DNA of 40,591 nucleotides from Bacteroidaceae bacterium (GCA_017428785.1 JAFRQD010000041.1:1-40591), one strand, 5' to 3'; shown: positions 23,324-32,271, numbered from the stretch's first letter. Program-made: numbers and translations. Notes: generated by a model from the letters alone, not told the origin.

Positions 23324-25093
23324 GCTTCCTCCCTTGTTGCCATCGACAATCTTGGCCGCACTTTGCCCACCGCCGAGGAATGCCCGCTCAAGACTGACAA
23401 GCCGCGGACTGTGGGCATTTTCTATATCACGTGGCATACCCAAAACCTTCACAACGGACAGCCCTACACCTACGATGTGACGAAGTTGCTCGAGGAGAAT
23501 CCGATGCGCACGAAGGGCGAGCCGGACTTCCCCTACGCCACTTATCATTGGGGCGAACCCGAATACGGCTACTTCCTCAGCCAGGACAAATACGTCTGCT
23601 TCCACGACCTCTCGATGCTGGCCGATGCGGGTGTTGACGTACTCATCATGGACGTCACAAACGCCGTCTGCTATTGGGACGAGTGGGAGGTCCTGTTCAC
23701 AACCATGCAAGAGATGAAGGCCCTTGGCAACAAGGTGCCCAAGTTCTGCTTCTGGGCGTTCAATGGCAATGTGATAGACGTCGTTCAGAGCCTATACGAA
23801 CGCTTCTACAAGACGCCTCGCTACCAGGACTGCTGGTTCTATTGGGATGGCAAGCCATTGCTGCTTTACAACGCCACACCCTCTGTTGATGCCAATCCCA
23901 ATGGCGGACAAAAGGGCAAGACGGACTACAGCGACGAAGTGAAAGCGTTCTTCACCTTGAGGAATATGTGGTGGGGCTACAAGAGTTGGGCTGGAGCACC
24001 CTATGTGGGAGGCGAGGACAAGTGGAGCTTCGGCTACGAGATGAACGACAAGAATGTGGCAGCCCTCAAGCCCGAAGAGTTGTGCTCCAAGCATCAGGGA
24101 CGCCTCGAAGAGATGGCAGTCACGCCTGCACAACACCCAATCAGCATTACCGGAAAGAGTTGGCGACGCGAGACATTGGAGCCGGAACTTGACGGAAAAG
24201 ACATGCCAAGTCGTGCCTTCGTGCCCTGGCTTGGTGTGGAAAAGGAGAATCCCACGCAGTACGGCATTTATTTCCAGGACCGCTGGGACGAGGCGCTTCA
24301 AGTTGACCCAGACTTCATCTACCTCAACGACTGGAACGAGTGGACGGCAGGCAAGTACCGGAACGGCAAAGACCCGTCTGGACAGGCCGATATGCACATC
24401 GATTTCCTCGGCAGGAAGGAGAATCCTTTCTACTTTGTGGACCAGTACAATGCTGAGTTCAACAGGACCATCGCGCCCATGAAAGGCGGCTGGACGGACA
24501 ACTACTACATGCAGATGGTCCAGAACATCCGTCGCTATAAAGGCGTTGCGCCCATGCCCGTACACCGTGGCTATCAGCAGATTACGCTCGACGGGAAGCT
24601 CGACGAATGGCAGCCCGACAGCTGTTTCCTCGACACCCGTGGCGACGTCATCCATCGCGACCACAACGGCTACGGCGACCTGCACTACACCGACAATACC
24701 GGCCGTAACGACATCGTGCGATGCCTTGTGGCAGTCGACAAGAAGAACATCTACTTTGCAGCCGAGACAGCTCAGCCGCTCACGCCCAGCACAGACCCGA
24801 ATTGGATGTTGCTCTACATCGACACCGACGAGGACGGGAAATATGACATCGGAATCCAAGATTTTAGACTGGTTACTCCGAAGTTCGAGAAAGACTGGGA
24901 TGTTGCGGTAGGGGAGAGGTGCGTCGAGGTGGCCATCCCGCGCAAGTTGCTCGGCAAGACGGGAAAGCGTTTCAGCCTGTCGTTCAAGTGGGCCGACAAT
25001 CCCACCCTTCCGGGCGACATCATCTCCGTCTCCACCACCGGCGACACCGCACCCAACCGCCGCTTTGCCTATCGCTTCGTGTGGGAAAAGTAA
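23237..25093 (+). CDS. Secreted GH71/GH99-like glycosidase with C-terminal CBM9-like domain
   Basis: This 618-residue protein has a signal peptide (MKKYLFAFLLSVSSS) followed by CCG. A lipobox is not canonical, so secretion versus lipidation is unclear. The main domain (about 50-450) has TVGIFYITWHTQ, HWGEPEYGYFLSQD, LADAGVDVLIMDVTNAV, KFCFWAFNGN and YLNDWNEWTAGKY. These are features I associate with the GH99/GH71-like TIM-barrel group of Bacteroidetes, whose members act on alpha-linked glycans. Residues about 460-618 (ITLDGKLDEWQPDS, WMLLYIDTDEDGKYDIG) resemble a CBM9-type carbohydrate-binding domain. The substrate is unknown. Its start is embedded in an inverted repeat, and it lies upstream of the GH92 gene but 900 bp apart. 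Confidence 0.78.
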   Translation: MKKYLFAFLLSVSSSICCGEILPLKGAGGASSLVAIDNLGRTLPTAEECPLKTDKPRTVGIFYITWHTQNLHNGQPYTYDVTKLLEENPMRTKGEPDFPYATYHWGEPEYGYFLSQDKYVCFHDLSMLADAGVDVLIMDVTNAVCYWDEWEVLFTTMQEMKALGNKVPKFCFWAFNGNVIDVVQSLYERFYKTPRYQDCWFYWDGKPLLLYNATPSVDANPNGGQKGKTDYSDEVKAFFTLRNMWWGYKSWAGAPYVGGEDKWSFGYEMNDKNVAALKPEELCSKHQGRLEEMAVTPAQHPISITGKSWRRETLEPELDGKDMPSRAFVPWLGVEKENPTQYGIYFQDRWDEALQVDPDFIYLNDWNEWTAGKYRNGKDPSGQADMHIDFLGRKENPFYFVDQYNAEFNRTIAPMKGGWTDNYYMQMVQNIRRYKGVAPMPVHRGYQQITLDGKLDEWQPDSCFLDTRGDVIHRDHNGYGDLHYTDNTGRNDIVRCLVAVDKKNIYFAAETAQPLTPSTDPNWMLLYIDTDEDGKYDIGIQDFRLVTPKFEKDWDVAVGERCVEVAIPRKLLGKTGKRFSLSFKWADNPTLPGDIISVSTTGDTAPNRRFAYRFVWEK

Positions 25094-25248
25094 GCAGGAA
25101 TGTAAAGATTTTGGTTTGATGTCCTTTGGCAGGCCGGCCGATGAAGTGTGTCGGTTAGGAAAAGGAGGGCGAAGATGTGATAGTCGTTGATTGGGATTAT
25201 CTCAAGGCTTTTCCAAGTATTTAATACAGAGCGAGATAAGACACAGGT

Positions 25249-25350
25249 TGCGGTGGCTGCAAACGCCGCCTGCGGCGATGGCAATTTCCGCGTGCGGCGA
25301 TGACAATTTCCGCGTGCGGCGATGGCAAATTCCGCGTGCGGCGTTTGGCA
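25249..25350 (-). repeat. 22-bp-period array, five units
   Basis: Units beginning TGCGGCGATG start at 25249 (diverged), 25271, 25293, 25315 and 25337. Each carries the dyad CCGCGTGCGG and a variable linker containing CAATTT. It is the reverse complement of the AACGCCGCACGCG units at 430 and 13479. No matching composite-element blocks are seen beside it. Confidence 0.78.
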
Positions 25351-25444
25351 TCCTGGCAGCCGGCATCTGTTTTTGCCCTGCCCGGCATCACTTTTTCCCG
25401 TGCATCAGCATGGATAAACAAGCCTTGCGTGTCAAGTTTTTTGT

Positions 25445-25530
25445 AAAGATTTAATTGCTGTCCGGTAAAATCGTGCTGACTGCTTTGCTACTGAGTATAG
25501 TCAGTTTGCATATTAAGCAATTAAATCTTT
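25445..25530. repeat. 86-bp element with 15-bp perfect terminal inverted repeats
   Basis: AAAGATTTAATTGCT (25445-25459) and AGCAATTAAATCTTT (25516-25530) are exact reverse complements. TGTCCGGTAAAA follows the left copy inside the element, and TGTCCGATAAAA follows the right copy outside it. The motif ATTGCTGTCCGGTAAA thus flanks or ends several pieces of the neighbouring mosaic elements. Confidence 0.7.
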
Positions 25531-25531
25531 T

Positions 25532-25860
25532 ATTGGTGTCCGATAAAAATATTTCATTATCTCCTGCACCCTCCTAACCATCGGCATTTAGAGCAAAATG
25601 TGATGGGCAGGGGCTTAGGAAATGCAATGATGTAAAAAAGCCTGGAAGGCTTCACTATGAGGACACCAGCTTTGCTGCCTGACCGAAGGGAAGAACCGTG
25701 GGCTTCGCCCTCGGACAGAACATATAGAGCACCTCCTCCGCTCCTGCCTGGAAGGCAGTACACTGGCCTCTCATAGTACTGCCCTCCAGGCAAAGGGGAG
25801 CAAGTTATCGGCTGATTCCGAGGGCTTCGCCCCCCGGTTACTCAAAGTAAAGCCCTACAG
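25532..25860 (-). repeat. Mosaic stem-loop element, copy 2
   Basis: Reverse-complemented, 25532-25601 matches 34130-34214, sharing CCTAACCATCGGCATTTAGA on the plus strand here and TGTCCGATAAAA/TTTACCGGACA at the end. The block at about 25641-25770 matches 1-120 in reverse. Short hairpins such as GCCTGGAAGGC and ACTGCCCTCCAGGCA recur. The 25860 end is approximate. Confidence 0.72.
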
Positions 25861-25938
25861 GCTGTCCTGCTCTGCGCCCCTAAGATGTGTGGAGTGGCCG
25901 AAAGCTGAGGTGGGGTAACAATAAAATTAAGAAATTAT

Positions 25939-25969
25939 TTTGTATTGTCTGCGCTTCTTCGTACCTTTG
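25939..25969 (+). promoter_or_regulatory. Promoter of the GH92 gene
   Basis: TTTG (25939-25942), 19 bp, then TACCTTTG (25962-25969) are consensus -33 and -7 boxes. The start site should be near 25976, about 25 nt before the ATG at 26001. The GH92 gene is therefore independently transcribed from the GH71/99-like gene. Confidence 0.82.
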
Positions 25970-26000
25970 CAGAGCAAAAGGTAATCAAAAATAAAGTTAT

Positions 26001-28202
26001 ATGTTCAGGGTAATTCTTCTTAGCTTAGTATGTGTCAGTACGTTTGGTCGCGCACTTGCCGAAGGCGTGACACAGTATGTCAATCCTTTCATGGGCACCA
26101 CAACCCTATGGACGCCGGAGGAACTCGGCTATATCCGGACAGAGGAAAAGCGCCCTTGGGGAGCAGAGACCTTCCCCGGAGCAGCGCTGCCGAATGCGAT
26201 GGTGCAGCTCACGCCCGTCACGATGTATCGCAGCGGCTCGGGCTATCAGTACGAGGATTCCTTTATCTATGGCTTTGCCCACACCAGCAAGGGGCATTGG
26301 AACCTCCTGCATCTGCCCATCCTGCCCGTCACGAAAGAGGGGAGACCCACGCCTGCCGGCTACAGGTCGCTCTTCCGTCATACAGAGGAGGAGGCGCACC
26401 CAGGCTACTATCGCGTCTTTCTCGACAGGTACAAGGTGAAAGTGGAACTGACCTCGACGCTGCATTGCGGCTATCATCGCTACACTTATCGCGAAGGCGA
26501 CGAGAGGCAAGTGCTCATCGACATTGCCCGCTCCAACAATCAGCCCCGTCGTTGGGAACTGAAACGCGCTCAAGAGGACAATGCCATCGAGGGCTTTCAG
26601 GACGGCGAAGGGCGCATCTACTTCTATGCCGAACTGTCGGAGGACATAGAGAGCCTGGAGGAAGTGGGCGGACAGACTTCCGAGGGCAATTCGTTCAGGG
26701 GGAGACAGCAAGGCAGCCTTCCTGTCGGCATGATACGCTTGAAGGAACCTAAAGCCAACCGTCCGCTCGAGCTCAAGATAGGTTTCTCCTTCGTCAGCAT
26801 AGAGAATGCCAAGGAGAACCTCGAGGCTGAGCTGGCAGGCAAGACATTCGATGCGGTGCGCCGCGATGCAGACAGGATTTGGGAGGATGTGCTCGGACAC
26901 ATCCAGGTGGAAGGCGGCACAGAGGCAGAACGCACGATGCTCTACTCCACACTCTATCGCGTCTTCCTCTTCCCGCACCTTCGTACCGACGTGAACGGCG
27001 AACATCGCAACGATGCGGGCGAGGTGGTAAAGGCAGACTATCGCTTCTACACCAATCCCAGTTTCTGGGACACCTATCGCAACAAGCTCATCCTCTTGGG
27101 CATGGTGACGCCCGAGGTGGCAAACGACATCATCCTTTCCTGCATCGAGAGGGGCGAGGTGCGTGGCGGCTACATGCCCTCTTTCTTCCATGGCGACCAC
27201 GCATCTGCTTTCGTGGCAGGCTCTTGGCTCAGAGGCATCCGCAACTTCGACCTCAAACGTGCCTTTGCTCTCATGCTCAAGAACGCCACCGTTCCTGGCA
27301 GAGGCGGACGGCCTTATCTCGATGAATACCTGGAGCGGGGCTGGATTTCGGAGAAAGACACCGTGAATGTGCCTACCGAAGACGAGTATAAGGGCTCAGT
27401 CACCAAGACCGTCGAGTATGCCTATGATGATTACGCTACGGCCCTCGTTGCCCGCGAGCTGAAGGACAAGAAGAACGAGAAGCTGCTGCTCAAGCATTCG
27501 CAGAACTACAAGACGCTCTTCGATGCCTCGACTGGCTTCTGGCGAGGCAAGGTGCTGCGCAACGGGAAAGGCGTCTGGATAGAGGACTTCCGCCCCAATT
27601 ATCCTTATTATCAATATATGTATCGTGAGGCAGACGCATGGAACTCGCTCTTCTTCGCTCCTCACGACCCCATGGGAATGGTGGCGCTCTATCCTTCGAA
27701 GCAGGCTGTGGAGCAAAAGCTCGACTCGCTCTTCACCACTCCTTGCGGCGGCTATGAGGCATGGAACCTGACTGGCTACCTCGGCACCTACTGCCACGGC
27801 AACCAGCCCGGTCACAGCATCCCCTTTACCTACTATTTCATCGACAAGCAAGAGAAGGCGCAGCGCGTCCTCAACACCCTCATGCACGAGTATTATGGAA
27901 TGGGAAAGGAAGGCCTCGCATACGCCGGAATGGACGATGCAGGCGAGATGTCGGCCTGGTATGTGCTCAACGCCATCGGCATCTACACCTATTCACCCGC
28001 CGACCCTGAGTACATTGTGACCGTCCCGCTCTTCGACAAAGTGCACTTCACCCTTGGTGGCGGACAGAAGTTCGACATCATAAAAGAGGGAAAGGGCGAG
28101 AAGATAAAGAGCATCTCCATAGGCGGCCAACCGCTGCGAGGCTGGTTCGTCAAGCACGAAGACCTCGCGAAAGGCAAGGAGCTGAGGATTGTAACGGAAT
28201 GA
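26001..28202 (+). CDS. Secreted GH92 family glycosidase (alpha-mannosidase-like)
   Basis: This 733-residue protein has a signal peptide (MFRVILLSLVCVSTFGRALA). The N-terminal beta-sandwich contains TQYVNPFMGT, TFPGAALPNAMVQLTP and GFAHTSKGHWNLLHLPILP. The (alpha/alpha)6 domain contains SFWDTYRNKLILLGMV, a YREADAWNSLFFAPHDPMGM segment with E543, HGNQPGHSIPF (599-609) and AGMDDAGEMSAWYVLNAIGI with D645-D646. GH92 enzymes are calcium-dependent exo-alpha-mannosidases. The usual NEPSHH motif reads NQPGHS here and the HTSKGHW segment is also unusual, so specificity may differ from ordinary alpha-mannose removal. No SusC/SusD pair or regulator is next to it. Confidence 0.9.
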   Translation: MFRVILLSLVCVSTFGRALAEGVTQYVNPFMGTTTLWTPEELGYIRTEEKRPWGAETFPGAALPNAMVQLTPVTMYRSGSGYQYEDSFIYGFAHTSKGHWNLLHLPILPVTKEGRPTPAGYRSLFRHTEEEAHPGYYRVFLDRYKVKVELTSTLHCGYHRYTYREGDERQVLIDIARSNNQPRRWELKRAQEDNAIEGFQDGEGRIYFYAELSEDIESLEEVGGQTSEGNSFRGRQQGSLPVGMIRLKEPKANRPLELKIGFSFVSIENAKENLEAELAGKTFDAVRRDADRIWEDVLGHIQVEGGTEAERTMLYSTLYRVFLFPHLRTDVNGEHRNDAGEVVKADYRFYTNPSFWDTYRNKLILLGMVTPEVANDIILSCIERGEVRGGYMPSFFHGDHASAFVAGSWLRGIRNFDLKRAFALMLKNATVPGRGGRPYLDEYLERGWISEKDTVNVPTEDEYKGSVTKTVEYAYDDYATALVARELKDKKNEKLLLKHSQNYKTLFDASTGFWRGKVLRNGKGVWIEDFRPNYPYYQYMYREADAWNSLFFAPHDPMGMVALYPSKQAVEQKLDSLFTTPCGGYEAWNLTGYLGTYCHGNQPGHSIPFTYYFIDKQEKAQRVLNTLMHEYYGMGKEGLAYAGMDDAGEMSAWYVLNAIGIYTYSPADPEYIVTVPLFDKVHFTLGGGQKFDIIKEGKGEKIKSISIGGQPLRGWFVKHEDLAKGKELRIVTE

Positions 28203-28270
28203 CGCTCCTGCGCACAAGAAAGACAGGAGGCAGTTGAGCTTGCCAACAACGCGTGCCTTGTATACAAATT

Positions 28271-28302
28271 AAGCGTGCTTAGTTTACGAACTAGGCACGC
28301 TT
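28271..28302. terminator. Bidirectional hairpin terminator between GH92 gene and ackA
   Basis: AAGCGTGCTTAGTT (28271-28284) and AACTAGGCACGCTT (28289-28302) pair over 14 bp with one G-T mismatch and a TACG loop. AGTTTTAT follows on the plus strand and AATTTGTAT on the minus. The genes converge here. The GCTTAGTTT core repeats 22 bp later (28277 and 28299), as at 2311-2358. Confidence 0.75.
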
Positions 28303-28341
28303 AGTTTTATATGTCTCTGTCCAGAGTCTCCGAATCAGGCT

Positions 28342-29532
28342 TTAGCAAAGGGCTTGCGTATCGAGGGCAATCATCAGCTCCTCGTCGGTGGGTATGCAGC
28401 AGACGGTCACCTGGCTGTCGTCGGCACTGAGGATGGCCTCCGTTGCACGGCAGCTGCGGTTCCTCGTCACGTCCATCTTGACGCCCATGTACTCCAGCCC
28501 GTTCGTCGCTCCCTCGCGCACTTCCCACTGGTTCTCGCCTGCGCCGCCGGTGAAGAGGATGATGTCCACGCCTCCCATTGCTGCGGCGTATGCCCCGATG
28601 TACTTCTTGATGCGATACGTGTACATCTCCTTCGCCAGACGCGCCTTGTCGTTGCCTGCAGCAATGCCGGCAAGGATGTCGCGGAAGTCGCTGCTCCCTT
28701 CGCTCACACCAGCCAGGCCCGACTTCTTGTTCAGCAGGTCGCTGATGCCCTTCGTGTCAAGGCTGAACTTGTCCATCAGGTAGGTCACGGCACCAGCATC
28801 GATGTCGCCGGTGCGTGTGCCCATCATCAAACCTTCCAACGGCGTCAAGCCCATCGAGGTATCCACGCACTTGCCATACTTCACGGCAGCAATCGAGGCG
28901 CCGTTGCCGATGTGGCAAGTGATGATTCTTTTTTCTTCGGGCTTCACTCTGAGGAACTCGCAGACACGCTGACTCACATAGCGATGGCTCGTCCCGTGGA
29001 AGCCGTAGCGACGCACGCCATACTCCTTGTAGAGGTTGTAGGGCAGGGCATACATATAGGCATAATCGGGCATCGTCTGATGGAAAGCGGTGTCGAACAC
29101 GCCGACCTGCGGAATGTTGGGCAGAAGCGCTGTGACTGCATTCACGCCCTTGATGTTGGCAGGATTGTGGAGGGGAGCGAGGTCGTTGCACTCAGCAAAA
29201 GCCTTCATCACCTCAGGCGTCAGGCGAACCGACTTGTTGAACTTCTCTCCGCCATGCACCATGCGATGTCCCACGGCATCAAGTTCGTCGAGGCTCTTCA
29301 GCACGGCATACTCGCCTGTGGTCAGCACCTCGAAGATGTACTGCACGCCAGCGGTGTGTTCCTTGATAGGATGCTCCATCTTGTGCTTCTCGCCATTGAG
29401 CTTGACAGTTATAAACGAATCGGGCAGACCAATCTTCTCAATGCCGCCACTCGTGATGACGGACTGGTCGTCCATGTTGTAAAGCGCATACTTTATAGAA
29501 CTGCTGCCGCAGTTTAAAACCAATATCTTCAT
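28342..29532 (-). CDS. ackA: Acetate kinase
   Basis: This 396-residue enzyme makes ATP and acetate from acetyl phosphate, the last step of acetate fermentation. Landmarks are VLNCGSSSIKYAL at the N-terminus, HRMVHGGEKF, the FDTAFHQTMP signature, RRYGFHGTSHRYV, CHIGNGASIAAVK, MGLTPLEGLMMGTRTGDID and FTGGAGENQWEVRE. An eight-residue N-terminal extension is possible (Met at 29556), but the family start MKILVLNCG at 29532 is preferred. It follows pta by 30 bp on the same strand, as in most bacteria. Confidence 0.96.
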   Translation of the reverse strand: MKILVLNCGSSSIKYALYNMDDQSVITSGGIEKIGLPDSFITVKLNGEKHKMEHPIKEHTAGVQYIFEVLTTGEYAVLKSLDELDAVGHRMVHGGEKFNKSVRLTPEVMKAFAECNDLAPLHNPANIKGVNAVTALLPNIPQVGVFDTAFHQTMPDYAYMYALPYNLYKEYGVRRYGFHGTSHRYVSQRVCEFLRVKPEEKRIITCHIGNGASIAAVKYGKCVDTSMGLTPLEGLMMGTRTGDIDAGAVTYLMDKFSLDTKGISDLLNKKSGLAGVSEGSSDFRDILAGIAAGNDKARLAKEMYTYRIKKYIGAYAAAMGGVDIILFTGGAGENQWEVREGATNGLEYMGVKMDVTRNRSCRATEAILSADDSQVTVCCIPTDEELMIALDTQALC

Positions 29533-29562
29533 ATCTTCTCTTTGTTCTTCTCTCAAAGCAAG

Positions 29563-30570
29563 TTACTTGCTGTCCATCGCTTGGCAAGATGTGATGGCAA
29601 TCATTTTATATATATCATCCACGGAGCAGCCGCGGCTGAGGTCGTTGACGGGGCGGGCGATGCCTTGCAGGATGGGACCTATGGCTTCGGCCCCGGCGAG
29701 GCGCTGCACGAGCTTGTAGCCGATGTTGCCTACCTCGAGGCAAGGTACGACAAGCACATTGGCTTTGCCTGCGATGTCGCTTCCGGGAGCCTTCTTCGCT
29801 CCAACGCTTGGCACGAGAGCGGCATCTGCCTGCAACTCGCCATCGATATGAAGGCTCGGGTCTTTTTCTTTGGCAATCTTAGTGGCTTCCACCACTTTGT
29901 CCACTACCTCGTGACTTGCGCTGCCCTTCGTGCTGAAGCTGAGCATAGCGACGCGAGGCTCCTTGAAGCCTGCCACGCTGCGAGCCGTCTGTGCTGTGCA
30001 GATGGCAATCTGTGCAAGCTGGTTGGCGTCGGGCATCGGGGTGACAGCAACGTCGCCCATCACAAGCACGCCATCCTCGCCATACTGTGTGGCTGGCGTA
30101 ATCATCAGCATTGCTCCGCTGACGCAGCTCACGCCAGGCGCACACTTGATGATTTGCAAGGCAGGACGCAGCGTGTCTCCCGTCGTTGAGAGAGCTCCCG
30201 AAATCTGTCCGTCGGCGTCGCCATTCTTGATGATGAGGCAGCCATAGTAGAGCGGGTCGAGCACCTTCGCATGTGCCTCTTCCTCGGTCATGCCCTTGTT
30301 CTTGCGAAGATTGTAAAGGAGCTGGACGTATGTCTCAGTCTTGTCGTTTGTGGCTGGGTCGATGATTGTTGCTTTGCCGATGTGCGTGAGTCCATGCTTG
30401 CCAGCCAGGGCTAAGATTTCCTTCTCTGCACCAATCAAGATGATGTCGGCCAGGTCGTCTGCCAACGCTCTGTCGGCAGCCGTCAGTGTTCGCTCCTCCA
30501 AGCTTTCCGGCAGCACGATGCGCTGCTTGCATGACTTGGCTCGAGCGATGATTTGTTCCATTAGTTTCAT
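29563..30570 (-). CDS. pta: Phosphate acetyltransferase
   Basis: This 335-residue enzyme converts acetyl-CoA to acetyl phosphate, feeding AckA. It is the short single-domain Pta (PTA_PTB fold, no N-terminal DRTGG part). Visible are RIVLPESLEERTL, NGDADGQISGALSTTGDTLRP, FSTKGSASH, HIDGELQADAALVP and NVLVVPCLEVGNIGYKLVQR. Met4 is an alternative start. It is transcribed with ackA; the 60 bp between cdaA and pta hold a GAGTRTT-type tandem repeat but no clear promoter. Confidence 0.96.
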   Translation of the reverse strand: MKLMEQIIARAKSCKQRIVLPESLEERTLTAADRALADDLADIILIGAEKEILALAGKHGLTHIGKATIIDPATNDKTETYVQLLYNLRKNKGMTEEEAHAKVLDPLYYGCLIIKNGDADGQISGALSTTGDTLRPALQIIKCAPGVSCVSGAMLMITPATQYGEDGVLVMGDVAVTPMPDANQLAQIAICTAQTARSVAGFKEPRVAMLSFSTKGSASHEVVDKVVEATKIAKEKDPSLHIDGELQADAALVPSVGAKKAPGSDIAGKANVLVVPCLEVGNIGYKLVQRLAGAEAIGPILQGIARPVNDLSRGCSVDDIYKMIAITSCQAMDSK

Positions 30571-30580
30571 AGTGATATCA

Positions 30581-30616
30581 TTCTGAGTAATTTGAGTGTT
30601 CTGAGTGTTGTGAGTA
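30581..30616. repeat. Short tandem repeat (TGAGTGTT/TGAGTAAT units)
   Basis: GAGT followed by AAT or GTT occurs four times at 9-10 bp spacing between cdaA and pta. It is another of the low-complexity intergenic repeats of this region. Confidence 0.6.
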
Positions 30617-30630
30617 ATCTGATGCTGTTC

Positions 30631-31410
30631 TTAGAACTTGCCTTTCATCAATACTGTTTCCAATTCCTCTGCAGAGAGATGAGAGCGGAGCATGTCGGAG
30701 TAGGCAGCTGTGATGTTGCCCGTCTCTTCGCTGACCACAATAGCCAGGGCGTCGGTCTCTTTGCTGATGCCTTTTGCGGCACGGTGTCGGAGGCCGAACT
30801 CCTTGGGGATGTCGAGGTCGTGGCTGATGGGCAGGATGCACGATGCTGCTGCAATCCTGCCATTGGCTATCACCATTGCTCCGTCGTGCAGAGGGCTGTT
30901 CTTGAAGAAGATGTTCTCGATGAGTCGTTGCGTTATCTTCGCGTCAACCTCTTCGCCTGTCCGCATGAAGTCGCCCAAGGGAAGGTCGTTCTGCAGGACG
31001 ATGAGTGCGCCAACCCGTTGCTTGCTCATGTTCATGCAAGCCATCACGATGGGGAAGATCGTCTCGCGTTCGTTGCGGAACTCGCTTGAGTTCTTGCGCT
31101 TGTCGAGCCTGAAGAAACGCAGGAAGCGGTGGGCTCTTTGTCGGGCTCCTATGTTGTAGAAGAAGCGGCGGATGTCCTCTTGAAACAAGATGATGATGGC
31201 AAGGGCGCCAACGCTAACGAGCTGGTCGAGAATGCCGCCCAGCAGCTTCATCTCGAGCACCTTGCTGATGAGAATCCATACGCTGATGAAGAGCAGGATG
31301 CCGTAGAAGATGTTCATCGAGCGCGACTGCTTCATCACTTTGTAGCAATAGAACAGTGCAACTGCCACAAGGAAGATGTCTATTATGTCTTTGAAGTTTA
31401 TAGTTGGCAC
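30631..31410 (-). CDS. cdaA: Diadenylate cyclase CdaA (membrane-bound)
   Basis: This 259-residue enzyme makes c-di-AMP from two ATP. Three hydrophobic segments (about 8-24, 33-50, 60-77) anchor it. A short linker is followed by the DAC domain with DGAM at 176-179 (catalytic Asp176) and the RHRAA motif at 208-212. Order and length fit CdaA (YbbP) rather than DisA. No cdaR/ybbR or glmM gene is adjacent, unlike in Firmicutes. It follows folP by 36 bp on the same strand, a pairing I recall as common in Bacteroidetes. Confidence 0.93.
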   Translation of the reverse strand: MPTINFKDIIDIFLVAVALFYCYKVMKQSRSMNIFYGILLFISVWILISKVLEMKLLGGILDQLVSVGALAIIILFQEDIRRFFYNIGARQRAHRFLRFFRLDKRKNSSEFRNERETIFPIVMACMNMSKQRVGALIVLQNDLPLGDFMRTGEEVDAKITQRLIENIFFKNSPLHDGAMVIANGRIAAASCILPISHDLDIPKEFGLRHRAAKGISKETDALAIVVSEETGNITAAYSDMLRSHLSAEELETVLMKGKF

Positions 31411-31449
31411 CTTACATTTACCATTTAATCATTTACCATTTACTATTTA
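31411..31449. repeat. A/T-rich tandem repeat (ATTTACC units)
   Basis: CATTTACCATTTA and variants repeat at 7-bp intervals and reach the last codons of folP, in the short gap before cdaA. Confidence 0.6.
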
Positions 31450-32271
31450 CTCCCGTTTCAACTTTTCGACAATTGTTATGCATTCCATTGCTTCCCTGAC
31501 TTCGTGAGTCCGAAGGATGTGTGCTCCCTTCTGCAGGGCCACGGTGTGCAGCACGGTCGTGCCGTTCATGGCTCCGTCGGGCGTTGTCCCGAGCAGCTTG
31601 TATATCATGCTCTTGTGGCTGACACCGACAAGCAGGGGCAGATGGAGTTCGTGCAGGACTTCGAGGTCTCGCATGAGGATGTAGTTCTGCTCGAGTGTCT
31701 TGCCGAAGCCAAAGCCAGGGTCGAGGATGATGTCGCAGACGCCTAGCTCGTGAAGCTCCTCTGTCTTCCTGCCCATGTCCCGGAGAAACTCAGAGACCCC
31801 TTCCTGCTCCCCCTCTGGGAGTGCTTTGTTGTGCGTCAGAATGTAGGGCACATGCAGCTCTGCCACGGTCTTGAACATATTGTCATCCAGAGCCCCTTCG
31901 CTGATGTCGTTCACCATCTGCACGCCATATTCCTCGACGCACATCTTGGCGACATCTGCCCGGAACGTATCCACGCTTACTATAGCCTTTGGAGCCTCTT
32001 CCCGTACGATTGCCAGCGCTTCCCTGAGCCTTCGCATCTCCTCCTTCCCGTCGGGAGGCGTATAGCCCGGACGAGTGGAGCATGCGCCCACGTCCACGAT
32101 GGTTGCGCCCTCCGAAAGCATCTGACGAGTGCGCAGGCGAATGGCGTCGGCTCCTTCGTCATGCTGATAGAAAGAGTCGGGCGTAGCATTCAGGATGCCC
32201 ATCACGATGGGTGCCTCCAGCGAAAGCAATTCGCCGCCTACATTGATGCTATACGATGGCGCTTCGGACAC
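31447..32271 (-). CDS. folP: Dihydropteroate synthase
   Basis: This 274-residue TIM-barrel enzyme joins p-aminobenzoate to the pterin pyrophosphate in folate synthesis and is the sulfonamide target. Motifs are GILNATPDSF (pterin loop 1), VDVGACSTRPGY (loop 2), VSVDTFRADV, QMVNDISEG, LDPGFGFGKT and LVGVSHKSMIYKLLG. Length is normal. A -7 box (TAATTTTG, minus strand 32298-32291) with TTGC at 19 bp lies upstream. It leads an operon with cdaA. Confidence 0.95.
   Translation of the reverse strand: MSEAPSYSINVGGELLSLEAPIVMGILNATPDSFYQHDEGADAIRLRTRQMLSEGATIVDVGACSTRPGYTPPDGKEEMRRLREALAIVREEAPKAIVSVDTFRADVAKMCVEEYGVQMVNDISEGALDDNMFKTVAELHVPYILTHNKALPEGEQEGVSEFLRDMGRKTEELHELGVCDIILDPGFGFGKTLEQNYILMRDLEVLHELHLPLLVGVSHKSMIYKLLGTTPDGAMNGTTVLHTVALQKGAHILRTHEVREAMECITIVEKLKRE

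Larger units (their letters stand above)
25094..26000. other. 907-bp intergenic region rich in repeats
   Basis: No gene is supported. In order it holds nothing recognised at 25094-25248, a 22-bp array (25249-25350), a 15-bp inverted repeat pair (25445-25530), the mosaic stem-loop element (about 25532-25860) and the GH92 gene's promoter (25939-25969). Confidence 0.7.
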
